A stretch of 64,000 bases of DNA. Source: Ulvibacterium sp965228935. GTDB taxonomy: Bacteria > Bacteroidota > Bacteroidia > Flavobacteriales > Flavobacteriaceae. A program made the translations under genes and the position numbers. Below, piece after piece: positions 53,590-63,001 of the stretch; the stretch's first letter is position 1, and every line of letters begins with the position of its first letter. The stretch lies in contig NZ_OZ245846.1 in assembly GCF_965228935.1 (NCBI RefSeq), forward strand, positions 1,488,001 through 1,552,000. The letters are read 5' to 3'. The notes beneath the pieces were generated by a model that was not told the DNA's origin, did not search any database, and saw only the letters and a list, made by a program, of their open reading frames with translations.

Positions 53590-54303
53590 ATGATGGACTT
53601 AAAAAATAAAGTGGCCTATATAACCGGAGGCTCAAAAGGAATAGGATATGGAGTGGCCGAAAAATTGATTGCGGCAGGCCTAAGGGTTGCCATAAGCGGT
53701 AGAACCTTGGAAACCGTTCAAAAAGCGGCCCAAAGATTGGGCAATGGTGAGAATGTCCTGGCCCTGCAATCCGATGTAACCAAACATGGTGACGAAGAAG
53801 CTGCCATACAAAGGATTTTGGATCGTTGGGGGCAATTGGATGTTGTGCTGGCCAATGCCGGAGTAGGTCATTTTGCTCCCGTGGATGAAATGTCTGAAGA
53901 ACAATGGCATCAGATGATAAATACCAACCTTAATGGGGTCTTCCATACCTTGAAGGCATCCGTGGAGGCCTTAAAGGCATCAAAAGGGTATTATATGACC
54001 CTTGCCAGTTTGGCCGGCACTAATTTTTTTGCTTCGGGTGCAGGCTATAACGCCACCAAATTTGGGGTAGTCGGTTTTACCCAGGCCGCTATGTTGGATT
54101 TACGCAAATATGATATCAAGGTGTCCACTATTATGCCCGGATCCGTGGCCACCCATTTTAATGGCAATGAGCCCGATCAAAAGGATGCTTGGAAGATACA
54201 ACCCGAAGATATCGGGGAATTGGTTCTGGACTTGCTTAAAATGCACCCTAGGACCTTACCCAGCAAAATTGAGGTGAGACCTAGTAGACCGGATAAAAAG
54301 TAG
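53590..54303 (+). CDS. Short-chain dehydrogenase/reductase
   Basis: The 237-residue SDR has the cofactor loop YITGGSKGIGYGVAEKL, NAGVGHFAP, the catalytic Ser in LASLAGTNFF and the YxxxK motif YNATKFG. The substrate is unknown; relatives reduce 3-oxoacyl or sugar ketones. I use the ATG at 53590 (MMDLKNKVAYITGG); the frame is open to a TTG at 53572. Convergent with the AddB-like gene, 2 bp apart at the stop codons. Confidence 0.93.
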   Translation: MMDLKNKVAYITGGSKGIGYGVAEKLIAAGLRVAISGRTLETVQKAAQRLGNGENVLALQSDVTKHGDEEAAIQRILDRWGQLDVVLANAGVGHFAPVDEMSEEQWHQMINTNLNGVFHTLKASVEALKASKGYYMTLASLAGTNFFASGAGYNATKFGVVGFTQAAMLDLRKYDIKVSTIMPGSVATHFNGNEPDQKDAWKIQPEDIGELVLDLLKMHPRTLPSKIEVRPSRPDKK

Positions 54304-54305
54304 CG

Positions 54306-57056
54306 CTAAACTTCTTTTTCTGTAAAGGGTACATCGGGATTGCATATTTCCAATACCAATTCTTTCAATTGTATTGTAAAGGCCTCCAAGGTTTTTTGCG
54401 TGATTCCCCTTTCCTTTTTTCTACTGTTCCTGGTATCCTTAACGGCAAATTGAAGAAGTCCGGCACCGAGATTTTTAAAGGAAATGATACCGGCCTGTAA
54501 GGAATTCAACGGATTTTTTTGCCGATACAACAGGGTATAGCACAATAACTGAAAGGCCTTGCTGTATTTATAATCTTCGAGTAGGTCGTTCCAATTTGTT
54601 ATTTCCACTTGTGGCGGTGTAACCGCTCCGGTCTTGTAATCAATGATTCGAGTGGCACCGTCCACTTCGTCTATACGATCGATCTTCCCTTTTAGGATAA
54701 TCGGGAAACTGGTCTCGGGGATATCCAATTGGGCCTCCAATTTGGTTTCCAAAGCAATGATTTTAACTTGATGATGCTTTAGCTGCTCAATTTCCAGCTT
54801 TATAAAGTTGTTGATGTATCTTACCATTACATTAAAGGCGATAAGATTCTTTCCCATGGTAATATCACTACCCGGATAGCTATTCGAAAAATTAGACCTT
54901 ACCAACCGTTCCACGTCCAATAATGCCGATTTGAGATATTCCTTGGAAAGATATTTGCCGACACAAGGAGTGTAGATTTGTTCCAAAGTATCGTGGATAA
55001 TCGTTCCAAAAGTGTTGGCGGCTACAGTTTCCTCAACTTCGGCTATGTCATCAATGCCAAGCAAATTTCTTTTGTAGAAGTCCAACGGATTTCTGATGTA
55101 ATTACTCAATGACGTAGGTGAGAATCCCCTACCGGCATGGTCTTTTATAAGATTTAACAGGTTTTCGTCCTTTTCAATGGAATTCACCTTTTTTGAGGGA
55201 GCCATTACCATAGGGGCGGCTATTTTTTCAAGAATGTCACCTTTTTTGTGTTCATCCGTTAAAAGTTGCGCAATCAATCTGCTTCGCTCCCCACCTTCCA
55301 GGACATCCGGTTCTGTATTGTATAGGATATAAATTTGTTTTGCCCGTTGAAGCAACCGGTAAAAATGATACGTATAAACAGCGTCCTTTTCCTTATAGGT
55401 TGGTAGACCATGATACAGTTTAAGATCGAAGGGGATAAAGGAATTATTGGATTTGCCCGAGGGGAGGATACCTTCATTGACCGAAGTAATAATTACGTTC
55501 TCAAAATCCAGATTCCGACTTTCCAACATGCCCATTACCTGAAGTCCTTCCAAGGGCTCCCCCTTGAAATCCAAAGTTTCCACGGATAACAAGTCCAGAT
55601 AGAGACCTTGAAGCGATTTTAAATCCTTTATGAAATCATATTGGGTAAGTAGTCCCGAAATTTGGTTAAAAAGATTGTAGAATCGGTAGAGGTATTCCAA
55701 AGAAAGCAGGTCATTGGAATCCTGCAGGTTATTTTTTAGGAGTTCGATAATATCTAAACAGCTCTTAACAAACTCTTTTGGGGTAGGTGTCCCATCCAAA
55801 AACAAATGGGAAATGATTGTTTTTCTAGTACCTAATATGGACTCGATTTTACGTGAATCCAGATAGATCCAGTTTTTTTTCTTGATTTCTTCAGGCAAGG
55901 AGATTGCCGGTTCGTCTAAATCGTGTTCCAGTACCTTTTGAACATAAGGATGGGAGAGCAAATCCAAAACATCCTGATGGTACCAGCCTTTTTTGGTTTT
56001 ACGAATATTGAGATTCAGAAGCTGTAAAAACAAAGTAGCAACCGCTGTTTTTTGTAGGGGATACCCCATGGTAATATTTATGTGCTCTATTTCCTTCGGA
56101 ATGGAATTCAACAGGGGGTTAAGGAGTGTCTCATCCGAAAGTACAACGGCCGTATTCCTTAATCCGTTTGAAGCGGTTTCATTCAATTCCCTTAGAAGCT
56201 GCCCTACGTATTTGGCCTGTGCCACGTTTTTGGGAGCCCCAATAATTTGGATTTTCTTTTTGGAATTGTAATTGGTACCGATACCTTTTGGGGAATTCTT
56301 TTGAAAATAGGGCCACTTTTTAAGATGATGCCTAATGAAATGACTTGCGTCATGAACGGGGTCTTCCAAAAAACAGGTGTCCAAATCCCAATGAATATCG
56401 GATTTAGTGGTCAAAAGAACCTTTTGGATAATTTGGCTTTCCGATGTATTTAGGGCATTGAAACCTATGAAGATATGGATTTGGCTTCCAATGGTGCCAA
56501 CATAGCTATCCAACCTTTCATAAGCCTTTCTGTACAGCAATCCCTGATGACCCAATCCTTTTTCCAATAGTGTTGAGTTGAATATGTCGTAAAGTTCATG
56601 CAGACCATCCCAAAACTTCAAATGTTCCTTCATGATTTCGGTTTTTCCCGTATCCAATGACCAATGGTTCAGTTGTTGAATGTTGGATAAGTTGGAAAAC
56701 AGTTCTTTGGCATCAATTACATAACGGTCTATTTCATTAATATCTTGGAGTAGGGCCCTTCCCCATTTTGAAAAGGCAAAAAAATCATCTTTGTTGGAGT
56801 ATGAACTTTTTTTGTAAGCACCATAAAGTTCAAAGAGCTGTTGTGCAGGCTTGGCGGAGGTGAGCCCGGAAACCTTTTCAACAAAACCCTCAATACTATG
56901 GATTTCGGGAAGGAAAATAGGTTTTTTACTTGTTGTTGCTATTACGTGCTTTAGAAAAGTCCCGGCCCGCTTGCTGGGGAGAATAAAAATCACGTCCTCA
57001 AGAGAATCATACTTCTGCCATGTCTCGCTAATGACTTCTTCCAAAAAACTTTGCAT
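54306..57056 (-). CDS. AddB-like nuclease/helicase-fold subunit (PD-(D/E)XK)
   Basis: The 916-residue protein (start 57056, MQSFLEEVISETW) has the inactive-helicase N-terminal part of AddB/RecC-like proteins (LPSKRAGTFLKHVIA; LGHQGLLYRKAYERL) and a C-terminal PD-(D/E)XK nuclease: PSSL-like ARGFSPTSLSNYIRNPLDFY, and GKIDRIDEVDGATRIIDYKTG with the D..D-x-K set. It should form, with the AddA-like protein at 59794-62886, a double-strand-break processing complex. The usual four-Cys iron-sulfur set of AddB was not seen. Between the two genes lie ompA and kbl. Its start is just after the ompA terminator. Confidence 0.88.
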   Translation of the reverse strand: MQSFLEEVISETWQKYDSLEDVIFILPSKRAGTFLKHVIATTSKKPIFLPEIHSIEGFVEKVSGLTSAKPAQQLFELYGAYKKSSYSNKDDFFAFSKWGRALLQDINEIDRYVIDAKELFSNLSNIQQLNHWSLDTGKTEIMKEHLKFWDGLHELYDIFNSTLLEKGLGHQGLLYRKAYERLDSYVGTIGSQIHIFIGFNALNTSESQIIQKVLLTTKSDIHWDLDTCFLEDPVHDASHFIRHHLKKWPYFQKNSPKGIGTNYNSKKKIQIIGAPKNVAQAKYVGQLLRELNETASNGLRNTAVVLSDETLLNPLLNSIPKEIEHINITMGYPLQKTAVATLFLQLLNLNIRKTKKGWYHQDVLDLLSHPYVQKVLEHDLDEPAISLPEEIKKKNWIYLDSRKIESILGTRKTIISHLFLDGTPTPKEFVKSCLDIIELLKNNLQDSNDLLSLEYLYRFYNLFNQISGLLTQYDFIKDLKSLQGLYLDLLSVETLDFKGEPLEGLQVMGMLESRNLDFENVIITSVNEGILPSGKSNNSFIPFDLKLYHGLPTYKEKDAVYTYHFYRLLQRAKQIYILYNTEPDVLEGGERSRLIAQLLTDEHKKGDILEKIAAPMVMAPSKKVNSIEKDENLLNLIKDHAGRGFSPTSLSNYIRNPLDFYKRNLLGIDDIAEVEETVAANTFGTIIHDTLEQIYTPCVGKYLSKEYLKSALLDVERLVRSNFSNSYPGSDITMGKNLIAFNVMVRYINNFIKLEIEQLKHHQVKIIALETKLEAQLDIPETSFPIILKGKIDRIDEVDGATRIIDYKTGAVTPPQVEITNWNDLLEDYKYSKAFQLLCYTLLYRQKNPLNSLQAGIISFKNLGAGLLQFAVKDTRNSRKKERGITQKTLEAFTIQLKELVLEICNPDVPFTEKEV

Positions 57057-57072
57057 GGCTAAAAATAAAAAA

Positions 57073-57097
57073 AGCCCTGACATAATTGTCAGGGCTT
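57073..57097 (-). terminator. Terminator of ompA
   Basis: Stem AGCCCTGAC (57073-57081) / GTCAGGGCT (57088-57096) around ATAATT; on the minus strand it is followed by a T run (AAAAA on the plus strand, 57061-57072). It lies directly before the AddB-like start. Confidence 0.85.
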
Positions 57098-57132
57098 TAA
57101 ACTTAATTTATCCCAGTATTATTGGTTAGAGC

Positions 57133-58479
57133 TTACTTTACCAAGTTAATCTCTACCCTTCTGTTTTGCTTCCTACCAGCTCTTGTATTGTTGGTGGCTA
57201 TTGGTTTTTCCTCACCATAACCTATGGCCGATAATCTGAACTCATCTATACCTTTATCTACCAAGAACTCTTTTACTGAAAGTGCTCTTTTCTCGGATAG
57301 ACCTTGGTTCAATTTAGCACTACCAACACTATCGGTATGTCCTTCAACCGTAAACTTGGCAGTAGGATACTCGTTCAAAATTTGGATAATGTCTACCATT
57401 ACAGAAGTAGATTCTGCTTTGATGCTAGCTTTACCTGTGTCGAACAAGATAGTTCTTGCATAGTCATTCAATTGTTTTTGAACTTCCTCGGTAACCTCAG
57501 GACAACCTTGGTTTGCTACAGTACCTGCAACATCAGGACATTGATCATCCTTGTCCAAGACACCGTCGCCATCTTTGTCTGGCCATGGGCATCCTTTGTT
57601 TTCTGCAGGACCGGCCTCATTTGGACACTCATCATCCTTATCGGCAACGCCGTCACCATCGGCATCGGGACATCCGGCCAAAGCTGCAAGACCAGCTTCG
57701 TTAGGACAGGCATCATCCTTATCGGCAATACCATCGCCATCAGCATCGGGACATCCGTTCATTTCCTTAGAACCGGCTTCGTTAGGACAGCTATCCTTGC
57801 TATCTTCTATTCCATCGCCGTCAGCATCAGGACAACCATTGAAAGCCTCAAGACCTGCAACTTCCGGACACGCATCGTCTTTGTCATATATACCATCGCC
57901 ATCTGTATCGGTTCCTCCGAATTTAACGGAAATACCAGCCAAATGCTGCCAGTGGGTTACCCCGTAATCCTCAAACGCGTGCTTATATGATGTTTGAACG
58001 GTTAGACCTAAATTTTCAGTAAACCAGAAATTGACACCTACACCACCATTTGCCGTACCAGCACCTATTTCATCTACCCAAGTATAACCACCACCGACTT
58101 CAACGAAGGGATCTATGAACCTGTCGGGAAGAAATGCATACTTTATAGTACCATCTATAGCATAATGGGAAAGGTCATCTACTCTTGTGTCACCTAACTT
58201 GCTTATCTTGTTCAAGGAACCTCTAACCCCAACGGAAAATCCACTGCCCACAGACTTGGACACACCTACGTAGGAGATAGATGGAAGGACATTCCAGTGG
58301 TCGTTCGCATTGAAGAACTCGTTGCCAAAAGAGCTTACATCACCAGTTGGATATACGTCTATGGCATTTACCCCAAACTGAACCTGCCAAGGGTTATTCT
58401 CGTCTTGCGCTTGTATGCTGTTGAATCCTACCACAAGTAGGGCAACAACCAATAATTTGCTAAGATGTTTCATGTTCAA
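57133..58479 (-). CDS. OmpA-family protein with thrombospondin type-3 repeats
   Basis: The 448-residue outer-membrane protein has a signal peptide (about 1-24, LLVVGFNSIQAQ), an eight-strand-type barrel (about 25-190), five calcium-binding type-3 repeats (191-328, built on DADGDGIADKDDACPNEAG) and a C-terminal OmpA peptidoglycan-binding domain (about 340-448, VEGHTDSVGSAKLNQGLS and RRVEINLVK). It ties the outer membrane to the cell wall; the repeats act as a calcium-stiffened spacer. A strong promoter is at 58508-58538. Confidence 0.95.
   Translation of the reverse strand: MNMKHLSKLLVVALLVVGFNSIQAQDENNPWQVQFGVNAIDVYPTGDVSSFGNEFFNANDHWNVLPSISYVGVSKSVGSGFSVGVRGSLNKISKLGDTRVDDLSHYAIDGTIKYAFLPDRFIDPFVEVGGGYTWVDEIGAGTANGGVGVNFWFTENLGLTVQTSYKHAFEDYGVTHWQHLAGISVKFGGTDTDGDGIYDKDDACPEVAGLEAFNGCPDADGDGIEDSKDSCPNEAGSKEMNGCPDADGDGIADKDDACPNEAGLAALAGCPDADGDGVADKDDECPNEAGPAENKGCPWPDKDGDGVLDKDDQCPDVAGTVANQGCPEVTEEVQKQLNDYARTILFDTGKASIKAESTSVMVDIIQILNEYPTAKFTVEGHTDSVGSAKLNQGLSEKRALSVKEFLVDKGIDEFRLSAIGYGEEKPIATNNTRAGRKQNRRVEINLVK
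57496..57909 (-). repeat. Tandem coding repeat, type-3 thrombospondin units (about 81 bp)
   Basis: Residues 191-328 of the OmpA protein are units of 27-28 residues, each of the kind CPDADGDGxxDxxDxCPNEAGxxxxxG; at least the three central copies are close at DNA level. Such repeats are prone to copy-number change. Confidence 0.85.
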
Positions 58480-58507
58480 AATTTTAAGTTTAAGTGTTTA
58501 TTAGCTG

Positions 58508-58538
58508 CAAATGTAAGTTGTTAAATATTATTAACAAA
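58508..58538 (-). promoter_or_regulatory. Promoter of ompA
   Basis: Exact match to the Bacteroidota consensus on the minus strand: TTTG (58535-58538), 19 bases, TACATTTG (58508-58515), followed by CAGC. The gene starts 29 bases downstream. Confidence 0.75.
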
Positions 58539-58586
58539 ATCAATTTTCTATTTTTTTTAACGCAGTTTATGGAAAAAATAACACCG

Positions 58587-59780
58587 TTAAACGATATTTA
58601 ATACCTCTCCTACCTCCTTGAATGCGGCTAGTGCCCGATCCAAATGGTCCATTTCGTGGGCTGCGGATAATTGCACCCTGATCCTTGCTTGCCCCTTGGG
58701 AACCACAGGGTAAAAGAAGCCGATTACATAGATTCCTTTCTCTAATAGCATGTTTGCCATTTGTTGTGATAGTTTGGCATCATAGAGCATTACCGGTACT
58801 ATTGCGGAGTCCCCATCTATAATATCAAAACCTGCCTTTTTCATCCCTTTTTTGAAATATTCCGTATTCCTCTGAAGTTTATCCCGTAACGAGGTATCCT
58901 TTTCCAACATATCAAAGACCTTTATAGAGGCGCCCACAATGGCGGGTGCCAGGGAATTTGAAAAGAGATAGGGTCGGGAACGTTGCCGCAATATTTCAAT
59001 TATTTCCTTTTTCCCTGTAGTGTAACCGCCCATAGCCCCGCCTAGGGCTTTCCCCAAGGTACCTGTAATGATGTCTATACGGCCCATTACCCCTTTTTCC
59101 TCCAAGGTTCCCCTGCCTTTTTCACCTATAAAACCTGCCGCGTGGCATTCATCTACCATTACCATAGCATCGTATTTATCCGCCAGGTCACATATTTTAT
59201 CCAAGGGAGCCAACAAGCCGTCCATGGAAAAGACACCATCGGTTACTATGATTTTAAATCGGGCACCATCCCTATTGGCCTGTTTCAACTGTTTCTCCAA
59301 GTCGCCCATATCACTGTTGGCATACCGATATCTCTTTGCCTTGCAGAGACGAACCCCGTCTATTATCGAGGCATGGTTTAGGGAATCTGAGATAATGGCG
59401 TCCTCTGCGGTAAGCAAAGGTTCAAAGACTCCACCATTGGCATCAAAGGCCGCTGCATATAATATGGTATCCTCGGTTCCGTAGAAGTGCGCTATTCTGC
59501 GTTCCAGTTCTTTGTGTATATCCTGTGTACCACAAATGAAGCGTACGGACGACATTCCAAAACCATGTGAATCCAAAGTTTCCTTGGCCGCTTTGATGAC
59601 TTCTGGATGCGATGATAACCCTAGATAATTGTTGGCGCAAAAATTAATAACTTCCTCCCCGGTAGAAATTTTGATTACCGCATCCTGCGGTGTGGTAATG
59701 ATGCGTTCTTCCTTAAAGAGCCCTGCCTCCTTTATGGCGTTCAATTCTTCCCTTAAATGTTCTTTTATCGTTCCGTACAT
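58587..59780 (-). CDS. kbl: Glycine C-acetyltransferase (2-amino-3-ketobutyrate CoA ligase)
   Basis: The 397-residue PLP enzyme of the alpha-oxoamine synthase family has INFCANNYLGLSSHPEVI, MVDECHAAGFIGEKGRG, and GTLGKALGGAMGGYTTG with the PLP lysine. It cleaves 2-amino-3-oxobutanoate with CoA into glycine and acetyl-CoA in threonine breakdown. The partner threonine dehydrogenase gene is not next to it. Between the ompA and AddA-like genes on the same strand. Confidence 0.95.
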   Translation of the reverse strand: MYGTIKEHLREELNAIKEAGLFKEERIITTPQDAVIKISTGEEVINFCANNYLGLSSHPEVIKAAKETLDSHGFGMSSVRFICGTQDIHKELERRIAHFYGTEDTILYAAAFDANGGVFEPLLTAEDAIISDSLNHASIIDGVRLCKAKRYRYANSDMGDLEKQLKQANRDGARFKIIVTDGVFSMDGLLAPLDKICDLADKYDAMVMVDECHAAGFIGEKGRGTLEEKGVMGRIDIITGTLGKALGGAMGGYTTGKKEIIEILRQRSRPYLFSNSLAPAIVGASIKVFDMLEKDTSLRDKLQRNTEYFKKGMKKAGFDIIDGDSAIVPVMLYDAKLSQQMANMLLEKGIYVIGFFYPVVPKGQARIRVQLSAAHEMDHLDRALAAFKEVGEVLNIV

Positions 59781-59793
59781 AGGTTTTTGATTT

Positions 59794-62700
59794 CTATATG
59801 AATTCTGGAGTTATTTCTTTTTCAATATATACAATGATTCTATTTTCAATTTCATATCCCATAAGCTCCAAGGTATCTGCATACATGTATAGTTGTTCGT
59901 GATACTTGGGGTTCTTTTTCCCGGTTTTATAATCTATAATAGTGGCTTTATTATCTTTAAGCACCACTCTATCCGGTCTTAGGATAGTACCATCTTTTGA
60001 AACAATGTCCTTTTCGTTCTTTACAATGTTTCCCTGGCCATAATAGCTAAGCAGTTTTGGGTGATAGATAATCTTATGCACCATCGCCTTTAAAAAATCG
60101 GTCTCGTCCTTTTCAATGTCCCCGTTTTGAATCAAAAGATCAAAAGTGACATCCAGGTCTTCCTGGGTCTCAATTCTACCTAATATATAATGTATAAGAT
60201 TACCGCGCAAAATGGCTGCTTCTCTTTCTGTATCCCATAACATGCCAGATTTGGTCAAAACCCTAAAACCTGCCCGATCTTTGTACGAATATATATAGGG
60301 AACGTTCTCCTCCATATGCCGTTGACCAGTTTTGGTAGTTGGCAAGGGGAGGGTACCAAATAGGTATTGGGAACGAGTATCTTGCCATGCTCCCTTTTCC
60401 TTTAAATAATGGATGAAAAGTCCGGAATACCGATCCGTTCTATGGCCACCCTTGGCCGTAAGGTCTTTTTCCGAAATAATATAAAGACCTTTTATGGCAC
60501 GGGTTAGGGCTACATATAATATATTAAAGGCATCGAGTTCCAATTTGTATTGTTCCTCATTGAACAACTTAGTTTCTGTTTCACCATATTCGGCTATTTC
60601 CTTTTTTTTACTGATCAAAACTTCTGAAAACCCATTAAAGCGATTCTTTTTAACCGGCAACCAGATTTTGGGGTCTATCTCCTCGTATATATAGGAATTG
60701 GCATAGGGAAAAATTACGATAGGGAATTCCAATCCTTTGGCCTTATGTATGGTCATTATCTGTACGGCATTATAAGCCGTAGGAGCTATTATACTCAATT
60801 TTTCCTTCTTCTTTTCCCAATACGACAAAAATGCGGAGATACCACCTTCTTCCTTATGCTCCGTCTCCAGCGCAAAATCCAATAAATTTACGATATAGGC
60901 ATCCGATTTTTCTGCTAAGCGGAACTGTCTTATGGCGTATTCCAGGCCATCGTACACCGATAATCGATTCAGCTCCTCCAAACTAAAATCGTATTCTTTA
61001 CGTAGTAAAAATGTAGGGTTTTCCAAATGGTCTACTATAAAGGAGTGTTCCCCTTCCCTATCACCAGCTAGAAAATACAGGATTTGATAACTCGTTTCCA
61101 AATCCTTAGGTCGATTGGCATAGCTAAGGAGGTTAATGAGAAAGTTTACTTTAGGATTATTGCAGAGCAACAGGGTTTCAGAGGAAACAATAGGAATGTT
61201 CTGCCGCATCAAAAAATCTGCCAAAAGGATTCCATGTTTTCTTTTACGGGTAAGGATACAGATATCCGCAAATCGGTATTCTTTTTCCAGCAATTCCTCA
61301 ATGTGTTCCAAAACTTTGTGGCAGTACAACTCGTCAATGCCCTGGTTTTCCTGCCTTTCCAAAAAAGTAATTTTGACCAAGCCACCAATTTGTGAATTGT
61401 ACTCCTGTTCGTTGCCCTTCTCAAATAAGGTTTTGTACATCGTATGGTTAAGGAAAGGGCTTGTACTCCTAAAAAAGGAATTGTTGAATTTTACGATTTC
61501 CTCAAAGCTGCGGTAATTCTTGGGAAGGCTCTCTATGATCGGGGAAATAACAAATGGGTTACCGGTTAAATTTATTAGATTGAGAAATTGTTCCGCTTTA
61601 CCACCCCGCCATCTGTATATGGCTTGTTTGGCATCCCCGACCAAAAATAAAGATCCGTTTTCGCTGGCCAAAGCATTGTCTATAAGGGGGATAAGGTTGT
61701 TCCATTGCATTTCCGATGTGTCCTGGAATTCGTCTATAAAGTAATGGCGGTACTTTTCCCCCAAACGTTCATAGATAAATGGAGCAGGTTGATTCTTAAT
61801 TTCCCTGGATATTATGGAATTAAACTCGGAAATGGACAATTGATCCCGTTCCAATTGGATACTTTTTACTTCCCGGTCAATGGCGTTTAGAACGGTTAGG
61901 GGAACTATGTTCAGGTAAACGTTTCTTAGAAATGCCCTTTGATACAGGATTTCCTTTATATCCCGATATGAGGCAAGAAGTTTCGCAGGGATTTCCATTG
62001 AGGGAAGTTGAACACCGGACTTCAGTATTTTCCCTTCTAGAAGATGGTCTTCCAATTTATTATTATAAAGTTTAAAGGGATCAAATTCCGAAGCGCTGAT
62101 TTTTTTAAAATGGTTGGGAAGCGTTTCCCTTGGAAAATCATGGGCTTCCAATCCATAGGCCTTTATTGTTTCCAAAGCCTCATTTGCCGATAGGATTGCC
62201 TTTTGTTCAAGGGATTTTATCTCCGAACGAATATGTTTTTTCAGTGCCGAAAAATCGTCCAATGTTCTGTTTTCCAGATTTTTTATGTGGGAAACGTGTG
62301 TCTCATTAAACAAAAGAGCCCCTATTCTTTTAAGGTCAAAGGCGATATCCCAACTCTTGTTGTCATCAATTTTTTCAAGTGCAAATTCAAGCAGTACCTG
62401 GGTCAATTGTTTATCTTCCCCAGCTTTACCAATAAGACGATTCACCGCCTCGTCCAAAAGAATGTCGTGGTCCAGAACCACCTCAAAATTCTGGGGCAAT
62501 TTTAAATCACGGGCAAAAGTCCGGATTAAACGGTGCGTAAATTTATCTATGGTGGAAACATCAAAAAAGGCATAATTATGCAGTATGTCCTTAAGCGTGA
62601 GCCTGGCGAGATCTCGTAAGGTCTCCAGATCCAATTCTAGATCGCCCATTACATCCAGAAACAAAGGGGATGCTGCTTTTAAATCCTTTGTACGACTAAA

Positions 62701-62886
62701 AGCAAAGAGACTTTCCAAAATGCGATTTTTCATCTCGTTCACCGCTTTGTTGGTAAACGTTATGGCCAGGATCCTCTTGAAACTTTTGGACGGGGAAAGA
62801 GCTATTTTTAAATATTCCCGGGTAAGGGTATACGTCTTACCAGACCCCGCGGAAGCGTCATATATTTTAAAAGATGCACCCAACAT
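59794..62886 (-). CDS. AddA-like UvrD-family helicase-nuclease
   Basis: The 1030-residue protein has the SF1A helicase motifs: Walker A in YDASAGSGKTYTLTREYL, AITFTNKAVNEMKNRI, the Walker B helicase EFQDTSEMQW, QAIYRWRGG, VQIMTIHKAKGLEFPIV (motif V) and YVALTRAIKGLYI (motif VI). The C-terminal nuclease has RPDRVVLKDNKATIIDYKTG, an RecB-type PD-(D/E)XK site. It should unwind and resect double-strand ends with the AddB-like protein. The start at 62886 (MLGASFKIYD) is used because TATTTTG and its upstream TTTG lie just before it and cover the alternative TTG at 62898. Confidence 0.92.
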   Translation of the reverse strand: MLGASFKIYDASAGSGKTYTLTREYLKIALSPSKSFKRILAITFTNKAVNEMKNRILESLFAFSRTKDLKAASPLFLDVMGDLELDLETLRDLARLTLKDILHNYAFFDVSTIDKFTHRLIRTFARDLKLPQNFEVVLDHDILLDEAVNRLIGKAGEDKQLTQVLLEFALEKIDDNKSWDIAFDLKRIGALLFNETHVSHIKNLENRTLDDFSALKKHIRSEIKSLEQKAILSANEALETIKAYGLEAHDFPRETLPNHFKKISASEFDPFKLYNNKLEDHLLEGKILKSGVQLPSMEIPAKLLASYRDIKEILYQRAFLRNVYLNIVPLTVLNAIDREVKSIQLERDQLSISEFNSIISREIKNQPAPFIYERLGEKYRHYFIDEFQDTSEMQWNNLIPLIDNALASENGSLFLVGDAKQAIYRWRGGKAEQFLNLINLTGNPFVISPIIESLPKNYRSFEEIVKFNNSFFRSTSPFLNHTMYKTLFEKGNEQEYNSQIGGLVKITFLERQENQGIDELYCHKVLEHIEELLEKEYRFADICILTRKRKHGILLADFLMRQNIPIVSSETLLLCNNPKVNFLINLLSYANRPKDLETSYQILYFLAGDREGEHSFIVDHLENPTFLLRKEYDFSLEELNRLSVYDGLEYAIRQFRLAEKSDAYIVNLLDFALETEHKEEGGISAFLSYWEKKKEKLSIIAPTAYNAVQIMTIHKAKGLEFPIVIFPYANSYIYEEIDPKIWLPVKKNRFNGFSEVLISKKKEIAEYGETETKLFNEEQYKLELDAFNILYVALTRAIKGLYIISEKDLTAKGGHRTDRYSGLFIHYLKEKGAWQDTRSQYLFGTLPLPTTKTGQRHMEENVPYIYSYKDRAGFRVLTKSGMLWDTEREAAILRGNLIHYILGRIETQEDLDVTFDLLIQNGDIEKDETDFLKAMVHKIIYHPKLLSYYGQGNIVKNEKDIVSKDGTILRPDRVVLKDNKATIIDYKTGKKNPKYHEQLYMYADTLELMGYEIENRIIVYIEKEITPEFI

Positions 62887-62958
62887 TACTAATTGCAAAA
62901 TACGGAATATGGAACGGTTCTTAACAAATAATTATGGGAATATGTTTGTTAAAAAATG

Positions 62959-62966
62959 TAAATTTG
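62959..62966 (+). promoter_or_regulatory. Candidate -7 box of sodA
   Basis: TAAATTTG matches TAnnTTTG exactly, about 35 bases before the sodA ATG. A clean TTTG at the right distance (about 19-21 bases upstream) was not found; the nearest (62945) is too close. Confidence 0.35.
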
Positions 62967-63001
62967 AGGTGCAATAATTATTAACTAAAAACACTATAAA
63001 A

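Noticed and set aside
57304..57990. A 228-codon open frame antisense to ompA
   Set aside because: It arises from the Asp/Gly/Cys-rich repeats of the OmpA protein, has repetitive, unnatural translation and lies fully inside a well-supported gene.
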